A DNA stretch of 64,000 bases from Thiopseudomonas acetoxidans (GTDB taxonomy: Bacteria; Pseudomonadota; Gammaproteobacteria; Pseudomonadales; Pseudomonadaceae), in the NCBI RefSeq assembly GCF_030362935.1, contig NZ_JAUCDY010000002.1, positions 1-64,000 on the forward strand, in the 5' to 3' direction. Shown here piece after piece: positions 16,500 to 24,129 of the stretch. Position numbers and translations under genes: made by a program. Position 1 is the stretch's first letter. Each line of letters starts with the position of its first letter. The notes beneath the pieces were generated by a model. That model had not been told where the DNA came from. It ran no database searches and saw nothing but the letters and a program-made list of their open reading frames with translations.

Positions 16500-18575
16500 T
16501 CATTCCTTTGAATTAATCAGAGATTGTTTCTGCGTTGCTAACTCATGCAACGAAGTCGTAGCAATATAGGCTTGCCGATTATCGTTTGGATTTTGAGGGA
16601 AAGCTAAACTCAGTTTTTTCTCTCTAACCATCATACTCAGATATTGCTGTCGCAAAGCGTCAGGAGTCCGATCTACAAGCTGAGCAAGACAGGCTCGAGT
16701 AACAAACTGTCCAGTACATAACTGCAAAATCACACGACGCATCACTTCTTTACTGACTTTACCCTTATGTAGCGGCTCATAAGCGATATCTTCTAGCTGT
16801 GAACGAAACTCAGGCTCTAGCACTTCAAGATCATGAATAGCAGGAGCAATTAGCGCACTAGATAGCCAGCGTCCATAATCGTCTAGCTCTCCCGTTATAT
16901 CATCGGAGCACGTCTCCAAATCATCGGAGCTGGCTGGCAAATCATCGGAGCGCACGGCTAAATCATCGGAGCTCAACGTCAAATCATCGGAGTCCACAGG
17001 CAGCTCTGGAAATGGTGTCAATGCAGCCCCAAAAACATCTGCGGGTGTTGGCAAGCTTGCACCTGCTAAATGATAGAAAGCACCTCGCCCATGCCCCTTG
17101 AGTTTCAACATATCTTTTTTGACCAATGACTGCAGCGCCTGAGTAATGTCAAAGCTATGTTCAGTTGATATTTCTGCAATACGTGAGTGCGAAACCACTT
17201 GTTCTATCGCTGCTGTTGCCAGAATCAAACGTTCCAACCTCGGCAAGGCACTATAATCATCGCCGAATCGCTCTTGTAATTGCTGCTGGATTTCTTCCGG
17301 CATTAATTCAAGCATTCTGAGCTCAAGAAGAGTTTGAGGCGGTTCATCAATCTCATACAGTGCCGGCCGACGCCAGTGCTGCCAATTCCAGCCGCTGTAG
17401 ATTTTTGGAATACCAGAGCCTGCTCTTTCACCTAGACCAATCATCAAAAACATCTGATGCATGATCCTATTACGGCAATCTGATTCTCCGCCTTGTACTG
17501 CTCTATCAAGCGGAATACGCATATCACCTGGATTACGAAAACCAAACATGTCTGGTCTTTTTACTACCAGCACTGAAACACGGCCTGAGTAGTCGGCATG
17601 TACCAACGTGTTGACGAGCGCCTCACGAATCGCTTCGTGTATAGGGGTGTCATCTTGACGCTGACCCGCTTTAAGCAAAAACGGGACTTTTAGGCTGTCC
17701 GGATTGGTCAGTTTGCGATAGACAATCCGATAAAAATCAAACAGATTACCTGACCAAGTGCCATCTGGAACTAAACGGTCAATCCAGCGTAACTCAGCTT
17801 TTGCTTCAGGCCGTTCTTGGTAATCGACAAAATAATGTGGTGCTGCTTCCTGAATAGCATCCCAATGACCAAACATCAGCAAGCCCGCTAGCGTTAAGCC
17901 TTCTTCGCCTGTCTGACGATCTTTACGCCAACCTTTGATTTTTTTAAGCAGGCCAAAGTCATCAAACTCAAGAAAGGGGTGATTAGGCTTAGTGTCTTTG
18001 AGCATCTGCCGGTAGATAGAAAAGCTCTGTGGATCTATATCATCCCAAGTAAACCCCGACAAAATTTTACTATCTCGCTCTTCTTCTATTTGCTCTGCCA
18101 ACATGCGTTTAACTGATTCATCATCACAAGGACGATCACCCTCATGCAAACGTCGATAAGTATGCTTACCTAAAGGGTTACCACCCAAGTAGACAGGTTT
18201 CTGCTTACGCGATGCTTTCGGGACGGTAATTTTTATAACTGACTGACCATCGATATCCAGCACTTCAACGTCAGAGTCACAAATTAAATTAACACTCACT
18301 TTGCTTGGATTATTTAAGGTGTTAAATAAGTCCATGATGACCTTTTCAGTGTCTTGAACACCCTCAACAATAAAGCGACCTCGTGGTTTTTCTTTGATAC
18401 CCAGCAAAATAACGCCACCATGGGTATTAGCAAACGCACTATAGGTTTCCCATAAAGCTTGTGGCACTGCACCTTTACCGTCGCGCCCAGCAGCCAGCTT
18501 GCACTCCAGTTCAGACGATTCAGATAAACCCGCCAGCCATTCATTAACATTCGCAGCTTCAACTTTATGAGTCAT
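16500..18575 (-). CDS. Schlafen AlbA_2 / HATPase_c_4 protein with 21-bp coding repeats
   Basis: 691-aa protein of the AlbA_2 (formerly AAA_4, Schlafen-related) plus HATPase_c_4 (RecG-C-terminal-like) family; such genes are often found inside type I restriction loci. AlbA_2 occupies about residues 15-135 with ESSELECK (E19, E24, K26) and ANTHGGVILLGI. A middle region (about 165-310) carries the LTLAGLLMFG motif. The HATPase-like part has AIREALVNTLVHADYS and GLGERAGSGIPKI. Residues about 528-560 are five heptads SDDLxxx encoded by 21-bp repeats, followed by a C-terminal winged-helix-like domain. Biochemical role is unknown: nuclease, regulator or defence adaptor are all possible. Starts at ATG 18575 with AAGG; it lies between the HARE-HTH gene and hsdR with tiny gaps. 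Confidence 0.82.
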   Translation of the reverse strand: MTHKVEAANVNEWLAGLSESSELECKLAAGRDGKGAVPQALWETYSAFANTHGGVILLGIKEKPRGRFIVEGVQDTEKVIMDLFNTLNNPSKVSVNLICDSDVEVLDIDGQSVIKITVPKASRKQKPVYLGGNPLGKHTYRRLHEGDRPCDDESVKRMLAEQIEEERDSKILSGFTWDDIDPQSFSIYRQMLKDTKPNHPFLEFDDFGLLKKIKGWRKDRQTGEEGLTLAGLLMFGHWDAIQEAAPHYFVDYQERPEAKAELRWIDRLVPDGTWSGNLFDFYRIVYRKLTNPDSLKVPFLLKAGQRQDDTPIHEAIREALVNTLVHADYSGRVSVLVVKRPDMFGFRNPGDMRIPLDRAVQGGESDCRNRIMHQMFLMIGLGERAGSGIPKIYSGWNWQHWRRPALYEIDEPPQTLLELRMLELMPEEIQQQLQERFGDDYSALPRLERLILATAAIEQVVSHSRIAEISTEHSFDITQALQSLVKKDMLKLKGHGRGAFYHLAGASLPTPADVFGAALTPFPELPVDSDDLTLSSDDLAVRSDDLPASSDDLETCSDDITGELDDYGRWLSSALIAPAIHDLEVLEPEFRSQLEDIAYEPLHKGKVSKEVMRRVILQLCTGQFVTRACLAQLVDRTPDALRQQYLSMMVREKKLSLAFPQNPNDNRQAYIATTSLHELATQKQSLINSKE
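16900..16992 (-). repeat. 21-bp coding tandem repeat, five units
   Basis: TCATCGGAG recurs at 16900, 16921, 16942, 16963 and 16984, exactly 21 bp apart, with variable bases between. It encodes the heptads S-D-D-L-x-x-x of the 691-aa protein. Unit gain or loss would keep the reading frame. Confidence 0.9.
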
Positions 18576-18587
18576 GCCTTTTCCTTG

Positions 18588-19508
18588 TTATTTATTCCAC
18601 ACGCTTTTTACCAAGCGCCCTGTTTGGCTATAAATACCCACCTGCTCAATAAAACGATGGAAGTCGGTGTTTTCACTGACAATACGATTCACCGACTGCC
18701 AATCAATATTGGTGCGCTCACGTGCGGGGATCAATATTTGGCTGTCGAATAAAGACTCAATATTTAATAGCAGTACGCCGATACCATGCAAGCTAGCGAG
18801 CATTTGCAGCTCTGGCTCAACGTCATTGCTCAAACCAGTAGCGACCAAGTAACCAAAGCTTGCCCAGGTGGAATTAGAAACAGCTTGGAAGAAGCACTGC
18901 CGCACGTTGCCTTTGGTCAGCTGCTTTTTCACCTCAAACGACCACAAGCGCACCGAGCTGTCATTACCGTAGCGCACGCAGTCTTTCACTACCGCATCCC
19001 AATACTGGTCAAGCGGCTCTAAGGCGACAACGTCTGGATGCAACCAATGATTACCACCGTTGCCATGGCTGTTTTTAGACGTCTTTTCATCAATCCGTTG
19101 GCAGTAAAGGCCATATTCTTTATGCAGAAACTCAATCAGCAAGGGATACAGCTCTTGCTCACTGTAAGTTTGCGCTGGTGTGGGCAACTCCACCTCTTCC
19201 AATGCGCTTTCTTCTGCTGCTGTTTGCTTTGGGTTTGCATCCCAGTAATACAGCCTTGGTCTTGGTTTATCTTGGGTAACCACATTGGGGCAACGACTTT
19301 TTGCAGCCTCTGTACGCTCACCACCAATTTCTGCCGCCAACTGGGTCAGTAATTTTTCTTTAGTGTCGTAACGTGGGTTGCTCTGCTTTTCAGCCATTTC
19401 CGCTGGATAACGCTCAATAAACTCAGCGGCCAACTCCCGCGCAGTAAACTTGCTACTTGGGTTAGCACGCAGGGTTTCGATAATCATTTCTACACGGGTT
19501 TTGTTCAT
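18588..19508 (-). CDS. HARE-HTH / PD-(D/E)xK-like protein (COG2958, HrgA-type)
   Basis: 306-aa protein resembling COG2958 proteins that accompany restriction systems. The N-terminal 75 residues (ETLRANPSSKFTARELAAEF...) fit the HARE-HTH winged-helix fold. The C-terminal half contains HPDVVALE and, after about 30 residues, LWSFEVKKQL, a D...E-x-K arrangement expected for a PD-(D/E)xK nuclease fold; HPDVV-...-FEVKK would be the catalytic centre. It could be a nuclease, a modification-dependent restriction factor or a regulator. It is placed between two AlbA_2 genes (9 bp after the upstream one, 12 bp before the next), so it is co-expressed with them. Confidence 0.75.
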   Translation of the reverse strand: MNKTRVEMIIETLRANPSSKFTARELAAEFIERYPAEMAEKQSNPRYDTKEKLLTQLAAEIGGERTEAAKSRCPNVVTQDKPRPRLYYWDANPKQTAAEESALEEVELPTPAQTYSEQELYPLLIEFLHKEYGLYCQRIDEKTSKNSHGNGGNHWLHPDVVALEPLDQYWDAVVKDCVRYGNDSSVRLWSFEVKKQLTKGNVRQCFFQAVSNSTWASFGYLVATGLSNDVEPELQMLASLHGIGVLLLNIESLFDSQILIPARERTNIDWQSVNRIVSENTDFHRFIEQVGIYSQTGRLVKSVWNK

Positions 19509-19517
19509 TATATTCCC

Positions 19518-21125
19518 TTATAACTCATCATCTTGTTCTGGGCTCTGCAAAGACTCAGCTAAGCAGTAAGCCTGTCGCTCATGAGTGGGTGTGGTTGGAA
19601 AAGCTAAGGCTAATTTTTTATCGCGCACCATAGGTGTTAAATAGCCATTACGTAATGATGCCGGTTGGCGATTGAGCAGCTCAGCTAAGGCCTGCAATGT
19701 TAAATAATGTCCCGCACAAACATCGAGCACTACTTTTTGAAACGCTTCGCGATCCATTTTTTTCTTGCTGCGGGGCTCAACAGCTAACTTCTCTAAAGAC
19801 TGCCGTAGTTCAGACGACAAAGCGCTTAAATCATCAACCACCGGCAATGGCAATTGCTCGCTATGTAAATAACCATGTTCATCGCGCTCCTGCTCCAAAA
19901 CTGAGGAGCTGTCGCTTAAAACTGAGGAGCTGCTACTCAAAACTGAGGAGCTATCACTCAAAACTGAGGAGCTGCTTCGCAGGTTTGGCCCAAACACTTG
20001 CTCTGCGGTGGGTAATGTCTGCCAAGGTAAAAAGTAGACGGTGCCTTTTCCGCTTCCTTCTGGCACCAGCATCTCTGATCGGCACAGCTGTTGTAGCATG
20101 CGGGTAATCTCAACGGGGTGCGCAGACAAGGCGGTTATCAAGCGGGCATGGCTGACTGTTTCCTCTAAGCTTGCCAAGGCCAGTATCAAGCGCATACTGC
20201 TGTCCAGCGCTTCAAACTTAGCGCCAAAGTGTGCATGCAAGGCATCCATCACATCGCTGGGAAATAAATCTACCATGCGTAGTTCAAGAACTGTCTGATC
20301 GTACGGCTCTCTTAGCTCATAAAGGTTAGGCGGGCTCCAGTGCTGTGATTTCCAGCCTTTCAGAATAATCGGTATACCTGAACCTGCCTGCTCACCCACA
20401 CCGACCAGACGAAACATCTTGTGCAGCGTACGATTGCGGCAATCTGGCTCGCCGCCCTGTATCGCGATGGCAACCGGCACCCGCATTAAACCCGGATTAC
20501 GGAAGCGGAATTTATCTGCCTGCTTGATAACAAGGACAGACGCACGCTCTGAATAATCTGCGTGCACTAAAACATTCGCCAAAGCCTCGCGCAGGGCATC
20601 ATGCACTGGGGTTTCATCTTTGCGCCAGCCACCGATCAAACGCAAAAACTCTGCGTCGCTTTGGTCATTCCAGGGGTGCGCATGCTCGTCGCTCAACACA
20701 TAATCGCCTTCGTTTAGGCGGTAATAACTGTTACCCAAGGGATTGCGGGTTAAATGAACGGGCTTTAATTGCCTTGGTGCTCGCGGAATTTCAATAACAA
20801 GTAGCGTTTTTCCATCCAGCTCTTGCTCGTAGACCAGCTCGTTATTCAGCAGGTTGGCGCTGATTTTTTGCGTGTTTTTTAAGTTGTTAAACAGCTCGGC
20901 CTTAAGTTTTTCTATATTGGCAATACCTTCCAGTTCAAACCGGCCTTTGCGTTCACGCACGCCCAGCACAACGACCCCGCCATCGGTGTTGGCCATAGCG
21001 CTATAGGTTGGCCAGAAATCATGGGGTAACTCACCTTTACCATCACGCCCGCCGGCAAGCTTAAACTCGATCGAGGACGTCTCGCGCAGCAGGTTAAAGT
21101 CATCGAGCGAGCTAACTTTGAACAT
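19518..21125 (-). CDS. Shortened Schlafen AlbA_2 / HATPase_c_4 paralogue with 21-bp coding repeats
   Basis: 535-aa paralogue of the 691-aa protein. The N-terminal AlbA_2 domain keeps ETSSIEFK (E15, E20, K22) and the HATPase-like region has ALREALANVLVHADYS and GEQAGSGIPIIL. Compared with the longer paralogue it lacks about 43 residues after the DEHA segment and about 88 residues between GGWRKD and ETPVHDALREA, both in frame, so the middle domain is almost gone. Residues about 382-409 are four heptads SSSVLxx from 21-bp repeats. A C-terminal domain homologous to that of the paralogue follows (LAVEPRSKKKM...RQAYCLAES). Its ATG 21125 overlaps the hsdS stop by 14 nt, indicating translational coupling. 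Confidence 0.8.
   Translation of the reverse strand: MFKVSSLDDFNLLRETSSIEFKLAGGRDGKGELPHDFWPTYSAMANTDGGVVVLGVRERKGRFELEGIANIEKLKAELFNNLKNTQKISANLLNNELVYEQELDGKTLLVIEIPRAPRQLKPVHLTRNPLGNSYYRLNEGDYVLSDEHAHPWNDQSDAEFLRLIGGWRKDETPVHDALREALANVLVHADYSERASVLVIKQADKFRFRNPGLMRVPVAIAIQGGEPDCRNRTLHKMFRLVGVGEQAGSGIPIILKGWKSQHWSPPNLYELREPYDQTVLELRMVDLFPSDVMDALHAHFGAKFEALDSSMRLILALASLEETVSHARLITALSAHPVEITRMLQQLCRSEMLVPEGSGKGTVYFLPWQTLPTAEQVFGPNLRSSSSVLSDSSSVLSSSSSVLSDSSSVLEQERDEHGYLHSEQLPLPVVDDLSALSSELRQSLEKLAVEPRSKKKMDREAFQKVVLDVCAGHYLTLQALAELLNRQPASLRNGYLTPMVRDKKLALAFPTTPTHERQAYCLAESLQSPEQDDEL
19900..19975 (-). repeat. 21-bp coding tandem repeat, four units
   Basis: ACTGAGGAGCT starts at 19900, 19921, 19942 and 19963, exactly 21 bp apart, encoding S-S-S-V-L-x-x heptads in the 535-aa protein, at the same domain junction as the repeat of the 691-aa paralogue. 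Confidence 0.9.
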
Positions 21126-22593
21126 TCACGGCTTCCTCGGCTTTGGTTATTTGATCTGTAGCAGCAGATATAGAAAGCTCGCCGGAAAGGAGCTTAGGGA
21201 GCAGGGTGTCGCGGAGCTCACTCAAAGCTTTAATTTGCTGAAGGTTATTCTTAATCATCTCAAAAGCTGGAGCGACTAAATTTTCAAAATTAGTTCTGAG
21301 AGAAATACAGGCTTGAGATTGAAAAACCGTGCCAAATGTAGCCTGAGTAATTGTATCGAAAACCGCTCCATGGGTATTTCTTTGTAGTGTTTCTACAGCC
21401 TCTTGCATTTGCAAATAGTTTAAATACGGCCCTGTGCCATCAATACCTATAACCCCGTAGCAAGACTGATTCATGGCCGTAACTACACCTGTTAATGCCA
21501 GCTTTCCAACAGTTCCTCTGGCAGTGATAATAGTAGTTCCAAGAGGCAGTAACTTTGTCGAACTACCTTTTAGTCCGGCGTCAGTTATTTTTTCAACGGT
21601 ATCAATAACGAAAACATTACCGTCATTAGGTGCATCTTTAACGGAAAACCAGCAAATATCACCATTCCAATAGGCAGGCTCTGATCTTTTTGGTGTCCCA
21701 CCGCCGATAAGCTCCACCATTTCTGACAATGGCAAGACTTTCCATCCCGCCGGTATTTCTCCTAGCTCGCTGTCTTGCATGGCGGCGGGGAACAGTTCGG
21801 CGGTGGCGCGGAGGGTGGCGTATTGCTCGGGGTGTTCGGCTTGTAGGCGGGCGAGTTGGGTGGCTGCGTCGGCGTCAGCTGCGTCGCTGGCAAATAAAGA
21901 GCTGCTAGCGATGGCTTGCATGGCGGCGAGCAGTGCATCATCTTCGCTGCCGCCCGCTTCCAGTGCAGCAATCTTGGCTTTTACTGGGTCGAAATCGACA
22001 AACCAGCTTTTGAAGATGGCTTGGGCCATCTGTTCGAGGGTTTGATTGATTTTAGAGTTCAGTTGGATTTTTTCTGAAATACTAGACTGATTTGCTGCAA
22101 TAGCTCTTTGAACAAACAAAGGAGGCAGCTCAATTTCAACTTTTAATAGTTCTGACTGCTTTATACCTTGAACAGTTGAACCTGTAGCTCTCTCTTTAAG
22201 CTTAGATTGCCCCACCTGTGATGATAACCACGATAACAAATACAAGGGTTCTATTAGCTCCTGTTTAGGACGGAGGCCAAACACTCGTTGCCCTAAAAGA
22301 TACTGTACAGACCCATCTATATAGTATGTTTCCCCCATAGGAGCCTCCGAGGTCAGAATTACGTCTCCTTTTTGAAGGGGTACTTTCATCCATTTATTAT
22401 ACATAGACTCGTTCGCATACCTGATTGAGTCTAAACTAGTCAGTCCACTTGTTTTAACGTGTTTAGCTGAAAGGACTTGGTAGCCGGAGCAATGAAAGTC
22501 ATCAAATCCAAGTTTTTTTGGAGTTTTACCTCGATGATCAATCACCAGTTCTAATACATCGGCAATAGTAGCTTTTGTCCATTTAGAACTCAT
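21112..22593 (-). CDS. hsdS: Type I restriction-modification specificity subunit (HsdS)
   Basis: DNA-recognition subunit shared by the methylase and the restriction complex. 493 aa with two target-recognition domains (about residues 5-185 and 270-445), each followed by a conserved helical spacer: QTLEQMAQAIFKSWFVDFDP in the middle and ELRDTLLPKLLSGELSI at the end. An alanine-rich insertion (about residues 205-260) extends the central spacer. ATG 22593 (GGAGG site upstream) is preferred; the reading frame stays open 22 codons upstream only because it runs out of frame through the duplicated hsdM tail. It overlaps the tail gene at 22583-22593 and the downstream AlbA_2 gene at 21112-21125. Confidence 0.93.
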   Translation of the reverse strand: MSSKWTKATIADVLELVIDHRGKTPKKLGFDDFHCSGYQVLSAKHVKTSGLTSLDSIRYANESMYNKWMKVPLQKGDVILTSEAPMGETYYIDGSVQYLLGQRVFGLRPKQELIEPLYLLSWLSSQVGQSKLKERATGSTVQGIKQSELLKVEIELPPLFVQRAIAANQSSISEKIQLNSKINQTLEQMAQAIFKSWFVDFDPVKAKIAALEAGGSEDDALLAAMQAIASSSLFASDAADADAATQLARLQAEHPEQYATLRATAELFPAAMQDSELGEIPAGWKVLPLSEMVELIGGGTPKRSEPAYWNGDICWFSVKDAPNDGNVFVIDTVEKITDAGLKGSSTKLLPLGTTIITARGTVGKLALTGVVTAMNQSCYGVIGIDGTGPYLNYLQMQEAVETLQRNTHGAVFDTITQATFGTVFQSQACISLRTNFENLVAPAFEMIKNNLQQIKALSELRDTLLPKLLSGELSISAATDQITKAEEAVNVQS

Positions 22594-22741
22594 ACCCAAG
22601 CCCTCCAAGATTACGCTTAATCTCTGCTTCCAACCGCGCACTCTCAGCAAACTGTTCACGCAACTGCTCAGTCAAGCGTGTCATTTTCTCGGCAAACTGT
22701 TCTGGTAATGGCTGCATAAGCCATAAACTCTGCTGCTTCAT
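22583..22741 (-). CDS. 52-codon duplicate of the HsdM C-terminal tail
   Basis: A short open frame starting at ATG 22741, which overlaps the TGA of the preceding AlbA_2 gene (ATGA). It encodes 52 aa, of which the last ~37 (FAEKMTRLTEQLREQFAES... to NLGGLGYEF) match the last residues of HsdM almost perfectly (two or three differences plus the final residue), while DNA differences are mostly synonymous. Its stop overlaps the hsdS start in the same TATGAGTTCTAA pattern with which hsdM overlaps the next gene. It most likely keeps the original hsdM-hsdS translational coupling after a gene was inserted between them. Whether the peptide itself has a role is unknown. Confidence 0.7.
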   Translation of the reverse strand: MKQQSLWLMQPLPEQFAEKMTRLTEQLREQFAESARLEAEIKRNLGGLGYEF

Positions 22742-24129
22742 ATTTTTACCTGCCAATAACCCCGTGTGCCGCCGATGCGTTCGATAACACCCTGCGCTTT
22801 CAGGTTTTCTATGTGCTTCTGCACGGCTGAGGGATTTATTTGAAGCGCCTTGGCTAGCTCTTGGCGTGAAATCTGTGGCTTGTTTTGAATAAGTAGCAGG
22901 ACACTACGCTGGCTCTCGGTTATCTGACCACCTATCTGACCACCTATTTGACCACCTGTTTGATCCCCCTCAGATACAGCGCTTGGTTGTACATCGCGTA
23001 TAAATTCAATATCAAAAAAATCACCGGTTTCTTTAAAAACAGGTAGCTGACAATCGGCTGCTTGGCATAGCTGCTGAATACGGGCAATGCCGCTGCCCCA
23101 CTGCTCTATATACCCTAGAGCCTTAAACACGCGCGCTAGTACTTTATTGCGAATTTCAGAACGGCCTTGCAGGGCTTCGTTTAATGTTATGCCGTGCGGC
23201 AAACCGCCTGGGGAGACAATATTCAGCGCATCATCATAAATGCCGACCTTAATATCACGGCCAAAGTTACTGTAGTCGCGGTGAACAAGGGCATTGACCA
23301 AGGCTTCACGAATAGCAGCCATAGGGATTTCATAGGTTTCGGTGCGTTGCAGGCCAAGAATCTCCGCTTTTAAATGTAGGTGGTTTTTTATAAATAGTTC
23401 GGTTTGCTCAAGCTGATAAAAAAGATTGCCTGTATATTCTTTTTTATCCAGAAACACTGTCATGTCTGTGCCTTTAAAACGGCTGCATTTTATTTCTACA
23501 TGCTCATATAAACCCAGCAGTATAATTAAGCCGTGGGTTGGGTGGGTTATGCCGTGTTCTGTTTTTATCAGCTTTAAGTTGTGTAGCCGCTGTTCATTTA
23601 ATTCTTTGCCACGCTGCTGAAAAGCTTTTTCTAGTGGCGTTATATCAATTTCGGTTAGCTTAAAATCCCAAGCGATTTGCTCATCAAAACTTTGGTTTAA
23701 GCGTTGGCGTTCTAGCTCATGAATCATGTCCAAACTGGCTGGGCGATTACTGGCACCAATACGCACATAGGTGCCCTGCTCGCGTCCCTTAGATTTTAAG
23801 TAGCAAGGCAGTTGGCTGCCTCGATGTACCTGCACAATTACTAGGGTTTTATTGTTTAAGGTTTCTAGATAAATACTGGGCAGTAACGTGGGCAAACAAT
23901 TTTCATGCACGATAGAGGCTATTTGATCCATTAGTTCAAACTCATCGGTTTGAATGCCTGTAATTTGGCGATCATCCGCAACGCCAACGATTAATTTGCC
24001 GCCGCTGGTGTTGGCAAAAGCAATCAGCGTTTTGACTAGCTGTTCGCCTTTAGGGAGTTGCTGTTTGAACTCTAGTGTTTTGCTTTCGCCCTGTTGTATT
24101 TCTTGCCAAAGAGCACTGTTAAAGTTCAT
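22738..24129 (-). CDS. Schlafen AlbA_2 / HATPase_c_4 protein with GGQI repeats and winged helix
   Basis: 463-aa member of the same family but clearly distinct from the two larger paralogues. AlbA_2 (about residues 10-125) has ESKTLEFK (E15, E20, K22) and ANTSGGKLIVGVADD. The HATPase-like region has AIREALVNALVHRDYS and GYIEQWGSGIARI. Residues about 391-402 are GGQI repeats from 12-bp units, followed by a winged-helix domain (SQRSVLLLIQNKPQISRQELAKAL...VIERIGGTRGYW). ATG 24129 overlaps the hsdM stop by 11 nt; the longer frame upstream is hsdM read out of frame. Role in the restriction locus is unknown; DNA binding or RNA cleavage are the family-based options. Confidence 0.82.
   Translation of the reverse strand: MNFNSALWQEIQQGESKTLEFKQQLPKGEQLVKTLIAFANTSGGKLIVGVADDRQITGIQTDEFELMDQIASIVHENCLPTLLPSIYLETLNNKTLVIVQVHRGSQLPCYLKSKGREQGTYVRIGASNRPASLDMIHELERQRLNQSFDEQIAWDFKLTEIDITPLEKAFQQRGKELNEQRLHNLKLIKTEHGITHPTHGLIILLGLYEHVEIKCSRFKGTDMTVFLDKKEYTGNLFYQLEQTELFIKNHLHLKAEILGLQRTETYEIPMAAIREALVNALVHRDYSNFGRDIKVGIYDDALNIVSPGGLPHGITLNEALQGRSEIRNKVLARVFKALGYIEQWGSGIARIQQLCQAADCQLPVFKETGDFFDIEFIRDVQPSAVSEGDQTGGQIGGQIGGQITESQRSVLLLIQNKPQISRQELAKALQINPSAVQKHIENLKAQGVIERIGGTRGYWQVKI
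22921..22956 (-). repeat. 12-bp coding tandem repeat
   Basis: TATCTGACCACC occurs at 22921 and 22933, TATTTGACCACC at 22945, and a degenerate unit follows at 22957. It encodes G-G-Q-I units at the junction between the HATPase-like region and the winged helix. Confidence 0.85.

Noticed and set aside
16900..16992. Regularly spaced repeats that might be a CRISPR array
   Set aside because: The period is 21 bp with a 9-bp core inside an open reading frame and divisible by three; it encodes protein heptads. No cas genes are present.
22593..22659. Longer N-terminus for HsdS
   Set aside because: The extra codons are the duplicated hsdM tail read in another frame; ATG 22593 has its own ribosome-binding site.
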